Both the position numbers and the translations under genes were made by a program. The notes under the pieces are model-generated. The model ran no database searches and was not told the origin of the DNA. It saw only the letters and a program-made list of their open reading frames with translations. 64,000 nucleotides of DNA from Ctenosaura bakeri (Eukaryota; Chordata; Lepidosauria; Squamata; Iguanidae). Positions 10,687-22,069 of the stretch are shown piece by piece. The stretch spans positions 682,001 to 746,000 of the forward strand of contig CAOLHI010000056.1 in NCBI GenBank assembly GCA_948474755.1, written 5' to 3'. The first letter of the stretch is position 1, and every line of letters begins with the position of its first letter.

Positions 10687-10886
10687 GGCCATTTCCACAC
10701 TTGAGTGTTATAGCGCTATGATTCCACTTGCAACATCCTATGGAATCCGGAGTTTGTAGTTTAGGGAGGGGCCTTTAGAATTCTCAGCCAGAGAGCTCAT
10801 TGGCCTCAGGAAACTACAAACCCCAGAATTCCACAGGAGGCTGAAAGTGGAATAATAGCACTAGAACAATGTAGTGTGGAAAGGCC
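10687..10886 (+). mobile_element. Family A MITE (A4)
   Basis: A 200-bp palindrome with ggccatttccacac and gtgtggaaaggcc termini, plus the cctttagaattctcagccag spacer also seen in A1. Flanks TGG and CCT do not match, so one side has changed. Confidence 0.85.
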
Positions 10887-11187
10887 CCTTGATGTTTTTT
10901 ATTTGAATTGCATACTTGATGCTACTGTAGTTGATTCTGTGAGGTATCATGTTTAATGCCATCTACAGGGGCTGCCCCTTGTCTCACCCCCAGGGATGCA
11001 ACAAGAAGAATGTGACAAAACCTAAGTCTCACATTTTGGCCCTATATTTGCAAGCCCTGAGACAGTCCTGACCTGGCTATGCTAGCTTAAAAAAACATAC
11101 ACACAAATGGGGCTGACAACTGAGAATCTGACTATATTCAAAATACTGTTGACTGTACAGAAAACATGCAGCACGTAATGAAACAAC

Positions 11188-12440
11188 ACTGTGGATGTAG
11201 GATATCTTGAATTCAGTAAGGCCTCTGACAAAGTTCCCTATGACATTCTTGCAAAGAAGATTATAAAATGCCGGTTGGGCAGGGCCACTGTTAAGTGGAT
11301 TTGTAACTGGTTGACCAAGCAAACCCAAAGGGTGCTCACCAACGGCTGCTTTTCATCCTGGAGAGAAGTGACTAGTGGGGTGCCACAGGGTTCTGTCCTG
11401 GGCCCAGAGCTATTCAACATCTTCATCAATGACTTGGATGAAGGAATAGAGAGCATGCTGATCAAATTTGCAGATGACACCAAATTGGGAGGGGTTGCTG
11501 ATACACCAGAGGACAGGATCAAAATTCAAAATGACCTGGATAGATTGGAGAGCTGGGCCAAATCCAACAAAATGAATTTCAACAGAAATGTAAGGTCCTA
11601 CATATGAACGGGATCTAGGAGTCTTGGTAGATCACAAACTGAACATGAGTCAGCAGTGTGATGCGGCAGCCAAGAAAGCCAATGCAATTCTTGGTTGCAT
11701 CAATAGGAGTCTGGTGTCTAGGTCCTGGGAGGTAATGGTACCACTCTATTCTGCTTTGATAGATCTTATTTGGAATCCTGTGTCCAGTTCTGGGCATCTC
11801 ATTTCAAGAAGGATGTCGACAATCTGAAATGTTTCCAGAGGAGGGTGACCAAAATGGTGAAGGGTCTGAAAGCCATGAGGTCCTTTGAGGAGCAGCTTAG
11901 GGAGCTGGCAATGTTTAGTCTGCAGAAGAGAAGGCTAAGAGGGGACATGATGGCCATGTTTAAATCTCTGAAGAGATGTCATGTTGAGGAGAGACTAGGA
12001 CAAGGAGCAATGGATTCAAGCTACAGGAAAGGAGTGGGCTTCATTTCTGCTGCTCCAGAGACTAGGACAAGGAGCAATGGATTCAAGCTGCAGGAAAGGA
12101 GATTCCACCTGAACCTCAGGAAGAACTTCCTGTGAGTCAGAGCTGTCTGGCAGTGGAATCTGCTGCCTCAATCGAGTGTGTTGGAGTGTTCTCCTTTGGA
12201 TGTTTTCAAGCAGAGGCTGGATGGCCATCTGTTGGGAATGCTTTGATGGGTGTTCCTGCATAAGCAGAGGCTTGATGGCCATCTGTCAGGAGTGCTTTGA
12301 GGGCGTTCCTGCATGGAAGGGGGTTGGACTGGATGGCCTGTGTGGTCTCTTCCAATTCTACATTTCTATGATTCTATGATTCTATAGCAGGGGGTTGGAC
12401 TGGATGGTCCCTGGAGTCTCTTCCAACTCTAGGATTCTAT
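11188..12440 (+). mobile_element. CR1 LINE, 5'-truncated
   Basis: It starts inside the reverse transcriptase and runs to the CR1 3' end (ttccaactctaggattc and attctatg repeats). The RT core is at 11191-11607. A deletion of about 84 bp near 11590 removes some 28 codons compared with the copy at 54689-55348. The 3' part is duplicated: the ggctggatggccatctg block and the ggttggactggatgg block each occur twice between 12215 and 12440. Confidence 0.9.
11191..11607 (+). pseudogene. CR1 reverse transcriptase fragment
   Basis: In this 138-residue frame, FSKASDKVP (residues 8-16) is motif A with the usual F changed to [12 protein letters not shown] (62-72) is motif B, and FADD (93-96) is the catalytic motif C. 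The frame is lost after MNFN by a deletion. The endonuclease and N-terminal RT are absent through 5' truncation. Confidence 0.9.
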
Positions 12441-12940
12441 GATTCTGTATGCAGACTATTAACTTCTAAACATACAATAAACCAGTGATGTATTTAAATC
12501 TTTTACTCCAAGTCTGAAGTCTCTACCTTCAGGTCTCAAGCTGAATCTCAAGTCCTTGCAAAATACCTTCGAGTCAAGGCCGAAGTCTGGGACCCGGTTT
12601 CTGAAGTGGGGAATGGGAGCCTTCTTACTCCACATTACTGAAGCTTCAGAAGCTTTAGAAGAAAAGATCCTTCACGTAGCTCTAGGGGGTTAGGACAAGT
12701 TTTAGAAGGCTCCTCCAATATGCAACAAGGAGAACCCTGCCTGAAGCCCATTGCCTAACATGTTTGCTCTTCTCCTCCAAGAAATGACCAAAGCTTTGGA
12801 CTTGAGACAGATCTTCATGTGACCAGTAGGCAAAAAGAGATGGAAAGAGATGGAAGTGTTGTTCAAAGTCATAAGATTTCTGGATGAATTTGTTTTGTGA
12901 CTGAACTAAGGGCAGCAAGTTGGTCACTAAAAATATACAA
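12441..12940. other. Unique noncoding sequence
   Basis: No supported feature between the CR1 and the next MITE. Confidence 0.4.
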
Positions 12941-13123
12941 GGCCATTTCCACACTGGACTGTTATAGCGCTTTGATTCCACATTCAACATCCTGTGGAAT
13001 CCTGGGGTTTGGAGTTCCGGGAGGGGCCGGCTGGCCCACCCCCCCGGAACTTCAAACCCCAGGATTCCATAGGATGTTGAATGTGGAATCAAAGCACTAT
13101 AACAGTCCAGTGCGGAAATAGCC
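12941..13123 (+). mobile_element. Family A MITE (A5)
   Basis: Near-perfect palindrome of 183 bp with exact CAA duplications (12938-12940 and 13124-13126). The overlapping minus-strand frame at 12682-13131 is an accident of the inverted repeat. Confidence 0.9.
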
Positions 13124-13924
13124 CAAGTCATGAGTCAAGTTGAGATAGTGCATCATTTATCACCAAGCCAAATCGACACCGAATCCTTGATATGACCAGA
13201 GTCTGACTTGAATCCAAATCAATTGACTTGAGTCTACATGACTGCAATAAATATGTAGAAGGTACCATAAAGGAATCACTACAATAGGATATTTACATAA
13301 CAATCCAATGGAAATTACCATAAACAATTCAGTATGGCCAAGTAAGTACGAAAATCAGTACTAGTCACTTGTGGATATTTTGATGTCACATCTTCATTAG
13401 TCACAATCTCCATATTATAACGCAACCATTTTAGAATGTTACTTCATGAACAACTTGCTGGCTACTAAAAGTCTGTAGCCCCCTCTACAATGAAGTGGTT
13501 AGGGAGAGTTGATACATAAATGTTACCTACATTTACTGACCACGCTAACCCCAGTGTACCTTCCTCCTTCTGGTCCCTTCTGGTGGTTATGTTGTCCAGA
13601 AAAGTAGGCACTGGGATGGAGAGGGGTTTTCTGGCGGTGGTTAAGGGGTGTGATTAAGGCATTGATGCTTTCTTGTATACATTTAGGTGGAGGTGATGTG
13701 ATTTTCAGGCAAAAAATCACCCCCAAATTGTGTGTTAAGGTTTGGGGGTGGGTTTTGAGGAACTGTTGGGGTTTTTAAAAGTGGGGTTCAGGAGACACAT
13801 TCAGCCCATGGGCCATACCTGCTTTAAAGAAAATTTATGCCCATCTCTCTTCTGAGATGACACCACCCTTTCCCCACCCTCTCACAGAGGCAGATTCCAA
13901 TTGCTGCTACTGTTGCTGTTGTCA
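13124..13924. other. Unique noncoding sequence
   Basis: No gene or recognised repeat. The region around 13590-13790 is G-rich. Confidence 0.4.
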
Positions 13925-14125
13925 TCGCTATTTTTTGTGTTGTTCTTGTGTGCCTTCAAGTCATTTCTGACTTATGGTAACAGTAAGGCAACGGAGCTTT
14001 CTGAAGCTGAGAGTGTGTGATGTGCAAAAGGTTATCCAGTGAGTTTCCATGGCTGAGCAGGGAATCCAACCCAGTTCTCCAGGGTCATAAGTCCGATGCT
14101 CAAACCACTACACACCGTGCTGGCA
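13925..14125 (-). mobile_element. tRNA-headed SINE, near full length
   Basis: The minus strand runs from a tRNA-like head (gtgtagtggtttgag) through the B-box-like region and tctcagcttcagaa body to the tail cttatggtaac... gacttgaaggcacacaag. The tail is shared with the 5S-SINE. Confidence 0.8.
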
Positions 14126-14788
14126 ATTGTTATATTACACCAGTGTATATACCCAGCATTGCCCGGGATTTTATTTTTTCATAGGTAACACTTGTTAGAA
14201 AGATTTGAGATCCTGTGTCTCTAATTCCCCAAACTGTCTTGCCCAGTACATGTAACTCTTCCCCATATTCCCCAACCCAATCTGTATTCAGAGTTCTTAA
14301 CATATAGAGGTTGGGTTCCAGAGGGAATATACTGCCCTTCTCCTTGCTGCTAGGCCTCGTCTCCATAGCAATCAGTCTATTCAGAGCTTGAGAATTCTAA
14401 AGGCGGCTCCCAGAACTGTAAACCCCAGGATTGCACAGAATCTTCTCAGGCAGCCAATCATATGAGGTCGTTGCCTGAAACAGACAAACAAACATACAAA
14501 CTTTGACTTTGATATATTATGTTATATTATGTTATATTATGTTAATATATTATTATAGTTGCTTAAAATGAAAAAATTCAGAGGATATAGAAGTTAAAAT
14601 TAGATTAAAGAACCCAAAAAAAAAAAATTGAAACCAGACTAAAACATGCATCATTAGACATGTGCACTTGTCCATACACACACACTAGCAAACAATTAGC
14701 AAGATCCAGTACATTGTTCAGATGAAATGGTCCTTATACAGTCACTCATCAAAGAACTGTTGGAATAGAAAAATCTTTACTGGTCTGC
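14126..14788. other. AT-rich noncoding sequence
   Basis: It holds a short tandem of ttatattatg units at about 14514-14550 and a poly-A run near 14615-14627. Nothing else is recognised. Confidence 0.4.
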
Positions 14789-15120
14789 GAACAAGAAAGT
14801 AGGGAAGATGCCAGTCTAGCCTCTCTTAGAAGAGAATTCCAGAGCCTGGGAGCAGCCACCAATAAGGCCCTGTCTCCTGCGTTGCCACCAAATGCACCTG
14901 TGAGGGTGGTGTAACAAAGAGAAGGGCCTCTCCAGCAGATCTCAAAGCCTGGGCTCATTTGTAAGGGAGACTACGGCCCTTCAAGCAATCTGGACCTAAT
15001 TTGTATGGGGCTTTATAGGTCAAAAACAGCACTTTGATTTGTGCCCGGAAACGGACCAATAGCCTGCAAAGCTGATGCAACAAGAGAGTTATTCAGTTGC
15101 TCAGGATTGTGCAGTCTATT
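14749..15120 (-). mobile_element. LINE C-terminal remnant (L2/R4-like)
   Basis: The minus strand encodes LLVAAPRLWNSLLREARLASS. AAPRLWNSLP-like followed by a K-rich end is a recurring C-terminal signature of L2-type non-LTR elements in vertebrates. The upstream part (tcaaaaacagcactttgatttg) recurs at 56660-56960. Class assignment is tentative. Confidence 0.5.
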
Positions 15121-15241
15121 GTTCTCCCCCCGCCTAAACTCCATAGGATATAAACAACCACTCTGAAATGAGAAGTGAACATCAGGCATACTGTGATGGG
15201 TGCCTAAATACCCTAAAGACACCAGATCCTATCTCAACTTA

Positions 15242-15665
15242 GGCCCTTTCTGCAGCTTACCTTTTATGGGTGCTGAGGTGCAGGGATCGTGCAAGCAGCC
15301 TCCAGCGAGAGACTCTTGTGTCCCCGCTGCTTCAGCTCCACACGAGCTGCCTACTCCTGAGCAGGCAGCGTGAGAGCCCCGCCTTTTCTTTCTGCAGCAC
15401 AGCCTGGGAGTTTCCCAGGCTGCGCTGGGGCAGGAAGCGTGACTGCTGCGGCTCCGGAGGCTCTGCGTTCACAACAAATGTATGCGGGGCCCAGGAGCAA
15501 TACATGATTGCGCACCATGAAAGCCGAAAATGAAAAAGTGTGCAGGCGGCACTTTCCCTACTCTGGAGTGTCACGTGATTGTGAGTGCATCATGCAGATC
15601 GCTCCTCACAATCGCGCAACACTCCAGGCGCCCTTTTGCATGGCAAATGCCATGTGAAAAGGGTC
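15242..15665 (+). mobile_element. Family B MITE (B3) inside the 5S-SINE
   Basis: The ends ggccctttctgcagc and tgtgaaaagggtc are flanked by exact TTA duplications (15239-15241 and 15666-15668). The donor-like motif is lost here (the site reads aatgtatgc). The subterminal hairpin is kept at about 15560-15625. Confidence 0.9.
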
Positions 15666-15747
15666 TTAGAAATTAGGCTGGGTGGGTCAGTTCTGGTTAG
15701 TACTGGGATGGGAGACCACCAACAAATACCAGGTGCTGTAGGCTACA

Positions 15748-15825
15748 GACATTTCCGCACTAGACTGTTATAGTGCAATTGTTCCACTTTCAACATCCTA
15801 TGGAATCCTGGGGTTTGCAGTTTCA
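15748..15825 (+). mobile_element. Family A half-element (A6) inside the 5S-SINE
   Basis: Only the left arm is present: gacatttccgcac through to gggtttgcagtttcag. The right arm is missing, so either one arm was deleted after insertion or a partial copy integrated. Confidence 0.8.
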
Positions 15826-15935
15826 GGGGAAGGAACTGGCAGAACCACCTCTGACTGTTCCTTGCCTAAGAAAACCTGACGTAGTTCGTGGGGTCGTCAT
15901 AAGTCGCCAGGCACATATTGTGATGGAGCAGAGAC

Positions 15936-17214
15936 CCCACCACAAATTCAGACGTCTACACCCAATCCCATTATCTGTGTTCCTCCTTGGGAAGCCGGCT
16001 TCCTTCCCCTGCATCTGCCGGCCTGCCTCACCTCCACGTCTACATTATTCCAAGTGCTTCTGTAGGTTTATTTAAAAAAAAAGCTCCGCCATCACCCTCT
16101 TTCCCCACGAGTGTTAGGGATCAAAGATAACATTCTTTTCTGTCTGGTACACTTAGTGGACCTGCCTCTGTGACGGCGGGATGAAAGGGACTCGCTAAAC
16201 TGTTGCCATTTTGCAACATCTGCTATAATTCCCTTAAATCCAGATTTGTCTGACACGGGGCGCTCCTGCTCTTACATCACGGCCATGTGACGGTGTGAGG
16301 CCAGTCGCATCAAACCCAGAGAGATTCCAGCTCCAGGCGATGGTTAGAGGAAGCAAAACCCATTCTCTCTCTGCCTCTTTCTCTTGTCCCCCTTTCTTCC
16401 CTTTGTTGGTTTCTCGCCTCGGGCCAAACACTTGTAGCAAAGTATTTATTCAGCTAGGGAGCCGAAATCTCTTCTCCAAAAGGTACCCAGGAACATATGC
16501 AACGTGCCTTTGTCAAAACAAAAACGGGAGAAAAAAATGAAGAGGGGAAAAAAAATAAATGAAAGAAAAGGGGAATAAGATTCCGGGCAGCTCATAGGCA
16601 AATGACCTGATCACAAAGTACAAAACCCTGTGTCCCAATTAATTACGGCTAAGAAGCTCTGATACCCAGAGAAGGGAGAATGTGGCCTCTAATCCTTCCC
16701 TCTGTCCTACATTCTTAAAATAACCCACATATCGCTGATAGTGGCACATTGAAATCAAACACGGAAACAAAATGGCTGCAGGAATCTTCCAAAGACCAAA
16801 AAAAAAGTTAAGGCTGGTGGGCCAAATAAACATGGAGAACATTATTTTTGTCTGCGGCAAACAGGGAAGTTTCTCAGATTAGAAGGACAGTAGTGGAAGG
16901 AGAGAGGAGGAGAAAAGATTTCTCTTCTGTTGCAACAGAGAGGCACGACGGGGAGGAACCCCCACCCAGTGGTAGTAAATCCTCTTTGGATGGTCTGTGA
17001 CTCCAGAACGGAAGGGTCACTCCCACAATGGGTTGATTGTTCTTTGGTCAGAGGAGAATGAGAGGCTGGGCCAGGCCGGCGTTGAGGGCGTCCTCTTGTC
17101 ATGGAGGAAAGAAACGCTACCTCTTGCGGGAAAGTGGTGGAGGCTCCAGAAGGAAAGGCAAACCTGCTCTAAGGGAAAGCCATGAATTGTCAGTAGGATT
17201 GCAGAAGCACCAAA
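15936..17214. other. Repeat-poor unique noncoding sequence
   Basis: No recognised transposon over about 1.3 kb, unusual for this window. It has balanced composition and short A-runs at 16070 and 16530-16560. Possible regulatory or intronic DNA, but no exon is supported. Confidence 0.35.
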
Positions 17215-17545
17215 TAGTAATGGATTTTTATTTCTTCCTCGCCTCTCCCCAAAGCTCTAGGCAAGGTACAACATAAATTAAAACACCATTAAAAATGTTT
17301 CATAAGTTAAAATACACTAAAAACACATAAAATCATTTAAAATACAAATATATCATAATTAAAATACATCATAATTAAAAATAGACTGGGTAGGTGTGCT
17401 GGAAGAGACAGGTCTTTAGTAATTTTTTGAATTTGTGCAGCATATTTTGCTGTCGAATCTCTCCCAGCAGGTCATTCCATATTCTAGGGACAGCCAACAA
17501 GAAGGTCTCTGAGTGACCATTGCCAGTCTAGTCCTGACTGGTTTA
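17215..17545 (-). mobile_element. LINE 3' remnant (L2-like)
   Basis: The 17215-17380 part is the antisense of a LINE 3' UTR and tail. The stretch at 17400-17540, with ggtcattccatattctagggacagcc, matches the frame type of the remnant at 14790-15120. Decayed. Confidence 0.45.
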
Positions 17546-17986
17546 AATAAATGGCCCCCTGAGGACCTCCATTAGAAATGGAGCATAGTTTGGAAAGTAG
17601 TCTTTAAAAAAAAAAAAAGTAAAACCAAGGCAGAATACATACAAAGAAAAACAGAAAAAGTAGGGACATTGGTAACTTTTCCGATTCTTATATGGGGTTG
17701 TCAGTTCAGAGTTATCCCAGGCCCAGAGATCTGTGGACCAAAACTTGAGACCTAGGGACACCCCATGGCGATATCATTAAGTATTACGAATTCACAGTTG
17801 AAGTGTGGGGACAGTGATTTGTTCTGTGATGAAGGCTGTGGTACTGTGTGGTGCTGGTGGAAGAGGGCTGGAAATGTCATCCTGTAGTGCCCTGATCACC
17901 AGCCGAACAGAGCTCAGTGGCTTGGTGCAGCTGCTGGCTGTTAGGGTAAGTTTGTGGAGGGACATTATCATAAATATGGATACCAT
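17546..17986. other. Unique noncoding sequence
   Basis: No supported feature. A poly-A run lies at about 17607-17619. Confidence 0.4.
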
Positions 17987-18404
17987 GGCCCTTTCTGCAC
18001 CTTACCTTTTTCTGGCGCTGGGGTGCGGGGATCACGCGAGCAGCCTCCAGAGAGAGGCTCTCGTGTCCCGATTTTTCAGCGACGCATGAGCTGCCTGCTC
18101 GTGCGAGAGCCCCGCCTCTTCCTTCTTCAGTGCAGCCTGGGAGTCTCCCAGGCTGAGCTGGGGCAGGAAGCACAACCGGCGCAGCTCCAGAGACTCCGCA
18201 TGCCAGGTAAGTGCGCACGGGACCCGGAAGCAATGAACGATCGCACATCATTTTTGGCTTCCAGCCGAAAACGAAAAGGTGTGCAATCGGCACCTGCCAG
18301 TCCCTGGAGCATCGCGTGATTGTGAGTGCATCATGCAGATTGCTCCTCACAATCGCATGACACTCCAGGCGCTTTCGCATGGAAAATGCTGTGTGGAAAG
18401 GGCC
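17987..18404 (+). mobile_element. Family B MITE (B4)
   Basis: Ends ggccctttctgcacc and gtgtggaaagggcc. Flanks CAT and CGT are a one-mismatch 3-bp duplication. It has gccaggtaagtgc near 18203 and the subterminal hairpin at 18306-18366. The 121- and 167-residue frames over it are GC artefacts. Confidence 0.85.
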
Positions 18405-19294
18405 CGTGCAATTACAAAGGCTTAAGTCTAGCTTACACTTACATAACTGCTCAAGATGATGCTAGCCATTATTATTAGTATCATCAGTCATCATCATCAC
18501 TTTCACAGTCTACCATGTATTGCCAGCTGGAGTTTGGGACTGTTAAAACATCTGAATGTAGTAGCCACAGAATAATGATAACATTAACAACAACAACAAT
18601 TTAATTTATATCCTGCTTTTCTTCCATTATAAGATCTGAAGCAACTTACAACAGAAGTTAAAGCAAGATGCACAGACATGCACGATGCCACTGTATGCAC
18701 AATTTACTTGCACAGCTTTGACTTGAATGAAGACATTTTGCATTTTACAGTTGACAAAATGTCCAACTTATGCAAGCATAAGAATTCTGGCCTGTGAGAA
18801 TATGCAAACATATCTTCTGGAACAGACCTGAAACAGTTCTACTTTCCCTTTTCTAAGAGCAATCGTGGGCAGATTGTGGTTTTGTAGGTTCTGCTTGTAT
18901 ATGCGTGTGTGTGTTTTTTTCCTAGCATGTCAAGATTCACCACCCAGAATCAGGCATGGAAAACTTAAAATTAAAATGTCTAGGTCCCAGAGTAGAATGG
19001 AGTTTACTGTCCTTTCCACAAAAAAAAGTGCTGGTCACCTTAAGCTTCATTGGATTTCATTTCAACTGTATAATTTAGAGTGATGGAGTGGGGAATCCTT
19101 TGTTGCTACTTTTTTTTTTTAAATTACCAGGAGTCTGGAATCCATTATGACTTATTGCAAATCACCTAGAACTTTTCCAGAAGATGTCAATCTGCTATGA
19201 ATTACCTAGAGATCTAGCAGTAGATTTCACTTTTTATTGCTGTTATTTGCTATGAAGTGGTGATCATATGAATGGGAGACATCAAAGAGCCTCA
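18405..19294. other. Noncoding sequence with TGCA-rich block
   Basis: Positions 18595-18650 resemble an antisense LINE tail, and 18660-18740 is rich in tgcac/gtgca words like several other blocks in the window. A T run lies at 19111-19120. No gene. Confidence 0.35.
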
Positions 19295-19496
19295 GGACTT
19301 TTCTGCACTACACTATTATAGTGCTATTATTCCACTTTCAACCTCCTGTGGCATTCTGGGGTTTGTAGTTTAATGAGGTCAAAGAGCTCTCTGGCTGAGA
19401 ATTCTAAATGCCCCTCCCTAAACTCCAAACCCTAGGATGCTATAGGATGTTGAAAGTGGAATAATAGCACTATAACAGTGTAATGCAGAAAGGCTT
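19295..19496 (+). mobile_element. Family A MITE (A7)
   Basis: The long-centre subtype with the gaggtcaaagagctctctggctgag spacer. Flanked by TCA (19292-19294 and 19497-19499). Confidence 0.85.
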
Positions 19497-19499
19497 TCA

Positions 19500-19905
19500 G
19501 TCATCAACAGCCTTGCTCCGGTCTTGAAAACCAAGGGCAGCATTGGCTTTTTTGATTGAATCCATCAACCTTTAATGTAGTCTCCCTCTTTTCCTACTGC
19601 CTTCCACTTTACTGAGTGTTATCATCTTTTCTAATGAGTCTCATAATATGTCCAAAGTATGATAGCCTCAGTTTAATCATTTTGACTTCTAGTGAGAGTT
19701 CAGGCTTGGTTTACTCTAGGACCATTTATTTATTTTGTAAGGCTGTGATACCCATAGAACTCTCCTCCAGCACCACTTTTCAAATGAGTCCATTTTCTTC
19801 CTGTTGGCTTTCTTTGCTGTCCAGCTTTCATATCCATATGTATAGGTAGGAGCTACAATGGCCCAGGTGACCCCAAGAGATCACGCTCTACTTTCCATCA
19901 CTTTC
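19500..19905 (-). mobile_element. RTE/Bov-B- or L2-like LINE fragment
   Basis: The minus strand parallels 44780-45150 and 61330-61910: the sequence around tcatatccatatgtatagg, caaatgagtccattttc and tttgacttctagtgagagt recurs in the same order. The decoded segment is a YGYESWT-like stretch typical of RTE/Bov-B C-termini. Frameshifted. Confidence 0.55.
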
Positions 19906-19978
19906 ATTCTACCTTCTGCTTCAGAGGATCACTTTTGCGTCCCCATGCTGGTAGGATGCCATCCTGCAGAAATGGCCA

Positions 19979-20690
19979 TAGAATCATACAGTCACTGAAT
20001 CATAGAGGCCATTTCTGCACTAGCCTGTTATAGCACGATGATTCCACTTTCAACATCCTCTGGAATCCTGCGGTTTGCAGTTTCGGGAGGGGCCGGTTGG
20101 CTGCAAACCCCAGGATTCCAGAGGATGTTGAAAGTGGAATCATAGCGCTATAACGGGCTAGTGTGGAAATGGCCAGAGTTGGAAGGGACCCTAGGCCATT
20201 GAATCCAAACTTCCCACTTCCAAGGAAATCCAAATAAAGCATCCCCAGCAGGTAGCAGTCTACTTTCTTTTTGAAGACTTCCAGAGAAGGAGACCCTACC
20301 ACATCTCTAGGCCATTGGTTCCATTGTCAAACCACTCCTGTGGTCAAGAAATTTCTTTTATTATAGAATCAAAACCTACCCTCCTGTAACTTAAAACCAT
20401 GAGACCTGGCTGTCCCATTTGACACAGTAGAAAACAAAGCTGCCCCTTCTCTTCTGTGACAGCCCTTGGGGTATTTAGAGAGTGCAATCATGTCACCCCT
20501 CAGTCTTCTCTTCATCAGGCTGAACATGCCCAGCTCCTTCTGCCTTTCCTCATATGTTTTATTCTCCGTACCTCTTCTCAACCTTCTTGCCCTTCTCTGA
20601 ACCCACTTCAACTTGTCTATGTCCTTCTTAGGGGAGTTCTGGCCAACAGTTCCTGAAGTGGTCATTCAACAGCCTGAGAGAACCCTGTTC
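19979..20690 (-). mobile_element. CR1 LINE 3' half, interrupted by MITE A8
   Basis: The minus-strand CR1 tail begins at the catagaatcatacag end, is broken by MITE A8, and continues with agttggaagggacc. It then has the caagaaatttctttta (tail ORF) and cagcctgagcaacttc regions. It is an older subfamily than the copies at 53-59 kb. Confidence 0.8.
20007..20174 (+). mobile_element. Family A MITE (A8) inside CR1
   Basis: A 168-bp palindrome with exact AGA duplications (20004-20006 and 20175-20177). Excising it restores the CR1 sequence catagagttggaag. Confidence 0.95.
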
Positions 20691-20711
20691 TTTACTCTGT
20701 AATGTATCTTT

Positions 20712-21065
20712 GGCCATTTCTGCATGACAGGGCTGTCCCACGATGGGGACACATTGGCAGCTGTCCGCAAATCATGCTTTTATATGATGTCATTGGGGTT
20801 CCACAGCCAGTGTGTCCCCAACCCAGTGTGATCACAGGATATTTGCGTAACAGAAAATCCCATTAAGTTCCAGCGATTGCACAACACTCCCGTCGCCACT
20901 GGCCATGCAGAAGAGGCAGACAAGCGGTCATGCGCTTCCTTCCCAAGTGCAGCATGGAAAAGAGGCCAGGAAGGCAAATGTCGCTCACGCTTCCACGTGG
21001 AGGCAAAGGCACTGCTGGGATTGTGACAGGATGACATGGGACTGTGTTGTTGTGTGGAAATGGTG
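20712..21065 (+). mobile_element. Family C MITE (C1)
   Basis: It starts ggccatttctgcatgac, contains the ctgtcccacgatggggac block shared with C2, and ends at about tgtggaaatggtg. TTT flanks both sides (20709-20711 and 21066-21068), weak evidence in T-rich sequence. Confidence 0.75.
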
Positions 21066-21651
21066 TTTTTCTGGGTATACTGGACAGAGAATTGGGAGGA
21101 GGCAGCCTTTTCAATACCCTCCAAGATTTCACAGATGAAAACTAGAACAACTGTGGCCCAGCGGCTTTGGGATATGGTCAAAGTGAGGAAGAGTACACAA
21201 AGTGGGAGAGGCTGAAGCAGTTTTTCCCTGAGTTTACAGGAAATATCAAGATGCTGCTGCTTCCTCTTCTCTCCCTACACTGGATTAATTGAGAGCAAAC
21301 TACTTTTGCAGGCTGAACTCAGTTTGCAGCAGTTGAAGCAAGCTGAGGACAAAGGAGGAAAGGAGGAGGAGGAGGCGAGGAAAACTGGGACATTTAAAAA
21401 GCAGCGGAGAAAGTGGCATGGAAGAAGATGAACTGGGACTGTCTCTGCCAAACTGGGACAGCTGGAGAAAGTGAAGGGAGGAGGTGGGTCAAGTCTGGCT
21501 GAAGGCAGCCAATAACAGCTCAGGAAATGCTGTGCAGGAAGGCTTGCAGAGAGGAAATGTTACAAAATCTCAGGCATGTCTCTGTCAGAGGGCAGATGGG
21601 GAAAAGATGGCCTAGAGAAAGGGAAAAGCTGACACAGAAAGAGGGAACATA
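21066..21651. other. Purine-rich noncoding sequence
   Basis: The region 21330-21480 is strongly G/A-rich on the plus strand. No gene or repeat family is recognised. Confidence 0.4.
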
Positions 21652-22069
21652 GGCCATTTCCACATGGCATCACTGTCTCGCAATGGGGACGCATTGACAG
21701 CAGTCCGTGAGTCGTGCTTTTGCATGACGTCATTGCAGTCCCACTGCCAGCCATCACAATCATAGGATATTCACCTAATGGAAAAAAAATCAGTTAAGCA
21801 CCTGCAATCGTGCGATGCTCCCATCACTGCCAGCCATGCAGAAGGTGTGAAAGCATGATGTAGGCGCTTCCTTCCCCACTGAAGCACAGGAAAGAGGCTG
21901 GCTGTGCTATGGAAGAAAGGAAGGCATGTGTTGCTTGTGGTCCCTTCTTCAGGCAGCCAGCCAGCCAGGTTTGGAGGGGAGCATTCATGTTAAAACTCCC
22001 ATCCCAACAAAGGTGCTGCCAGGGTGACACTGGGACTGCAACAGGAACTGGTAAGGTGCAGAAATGGCC
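21652..22069 (+). mobile_element. Family C MITE (C2)
   Basis: Ends ggccatttccacatggc and ggtaaggtgcagaaatggcc. Flanks ATA and AGA differ by one base. The ggtaagg motif next to the right TIR is shared with C5 and family B. Confidence 0.8.

Larger units (their letters stand above)
15190..15935 (+). mobile_element. 5S-rRNA-headed SINE broken by two MITEs
   Basis: The head starts at about 15205 (accagatcctatctcaact), is interrupted by MITE B3, resumes at 15666 (ggttagtactgggatggg, aggtgctgtaggctac), is interrupted again by a family A half-element, and ends with ccttgcctaagaaaacctg and gtcgtcataagtcgcc. Removing both insertions restores the order seen at 9985-10210. Confidence 0.85.
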
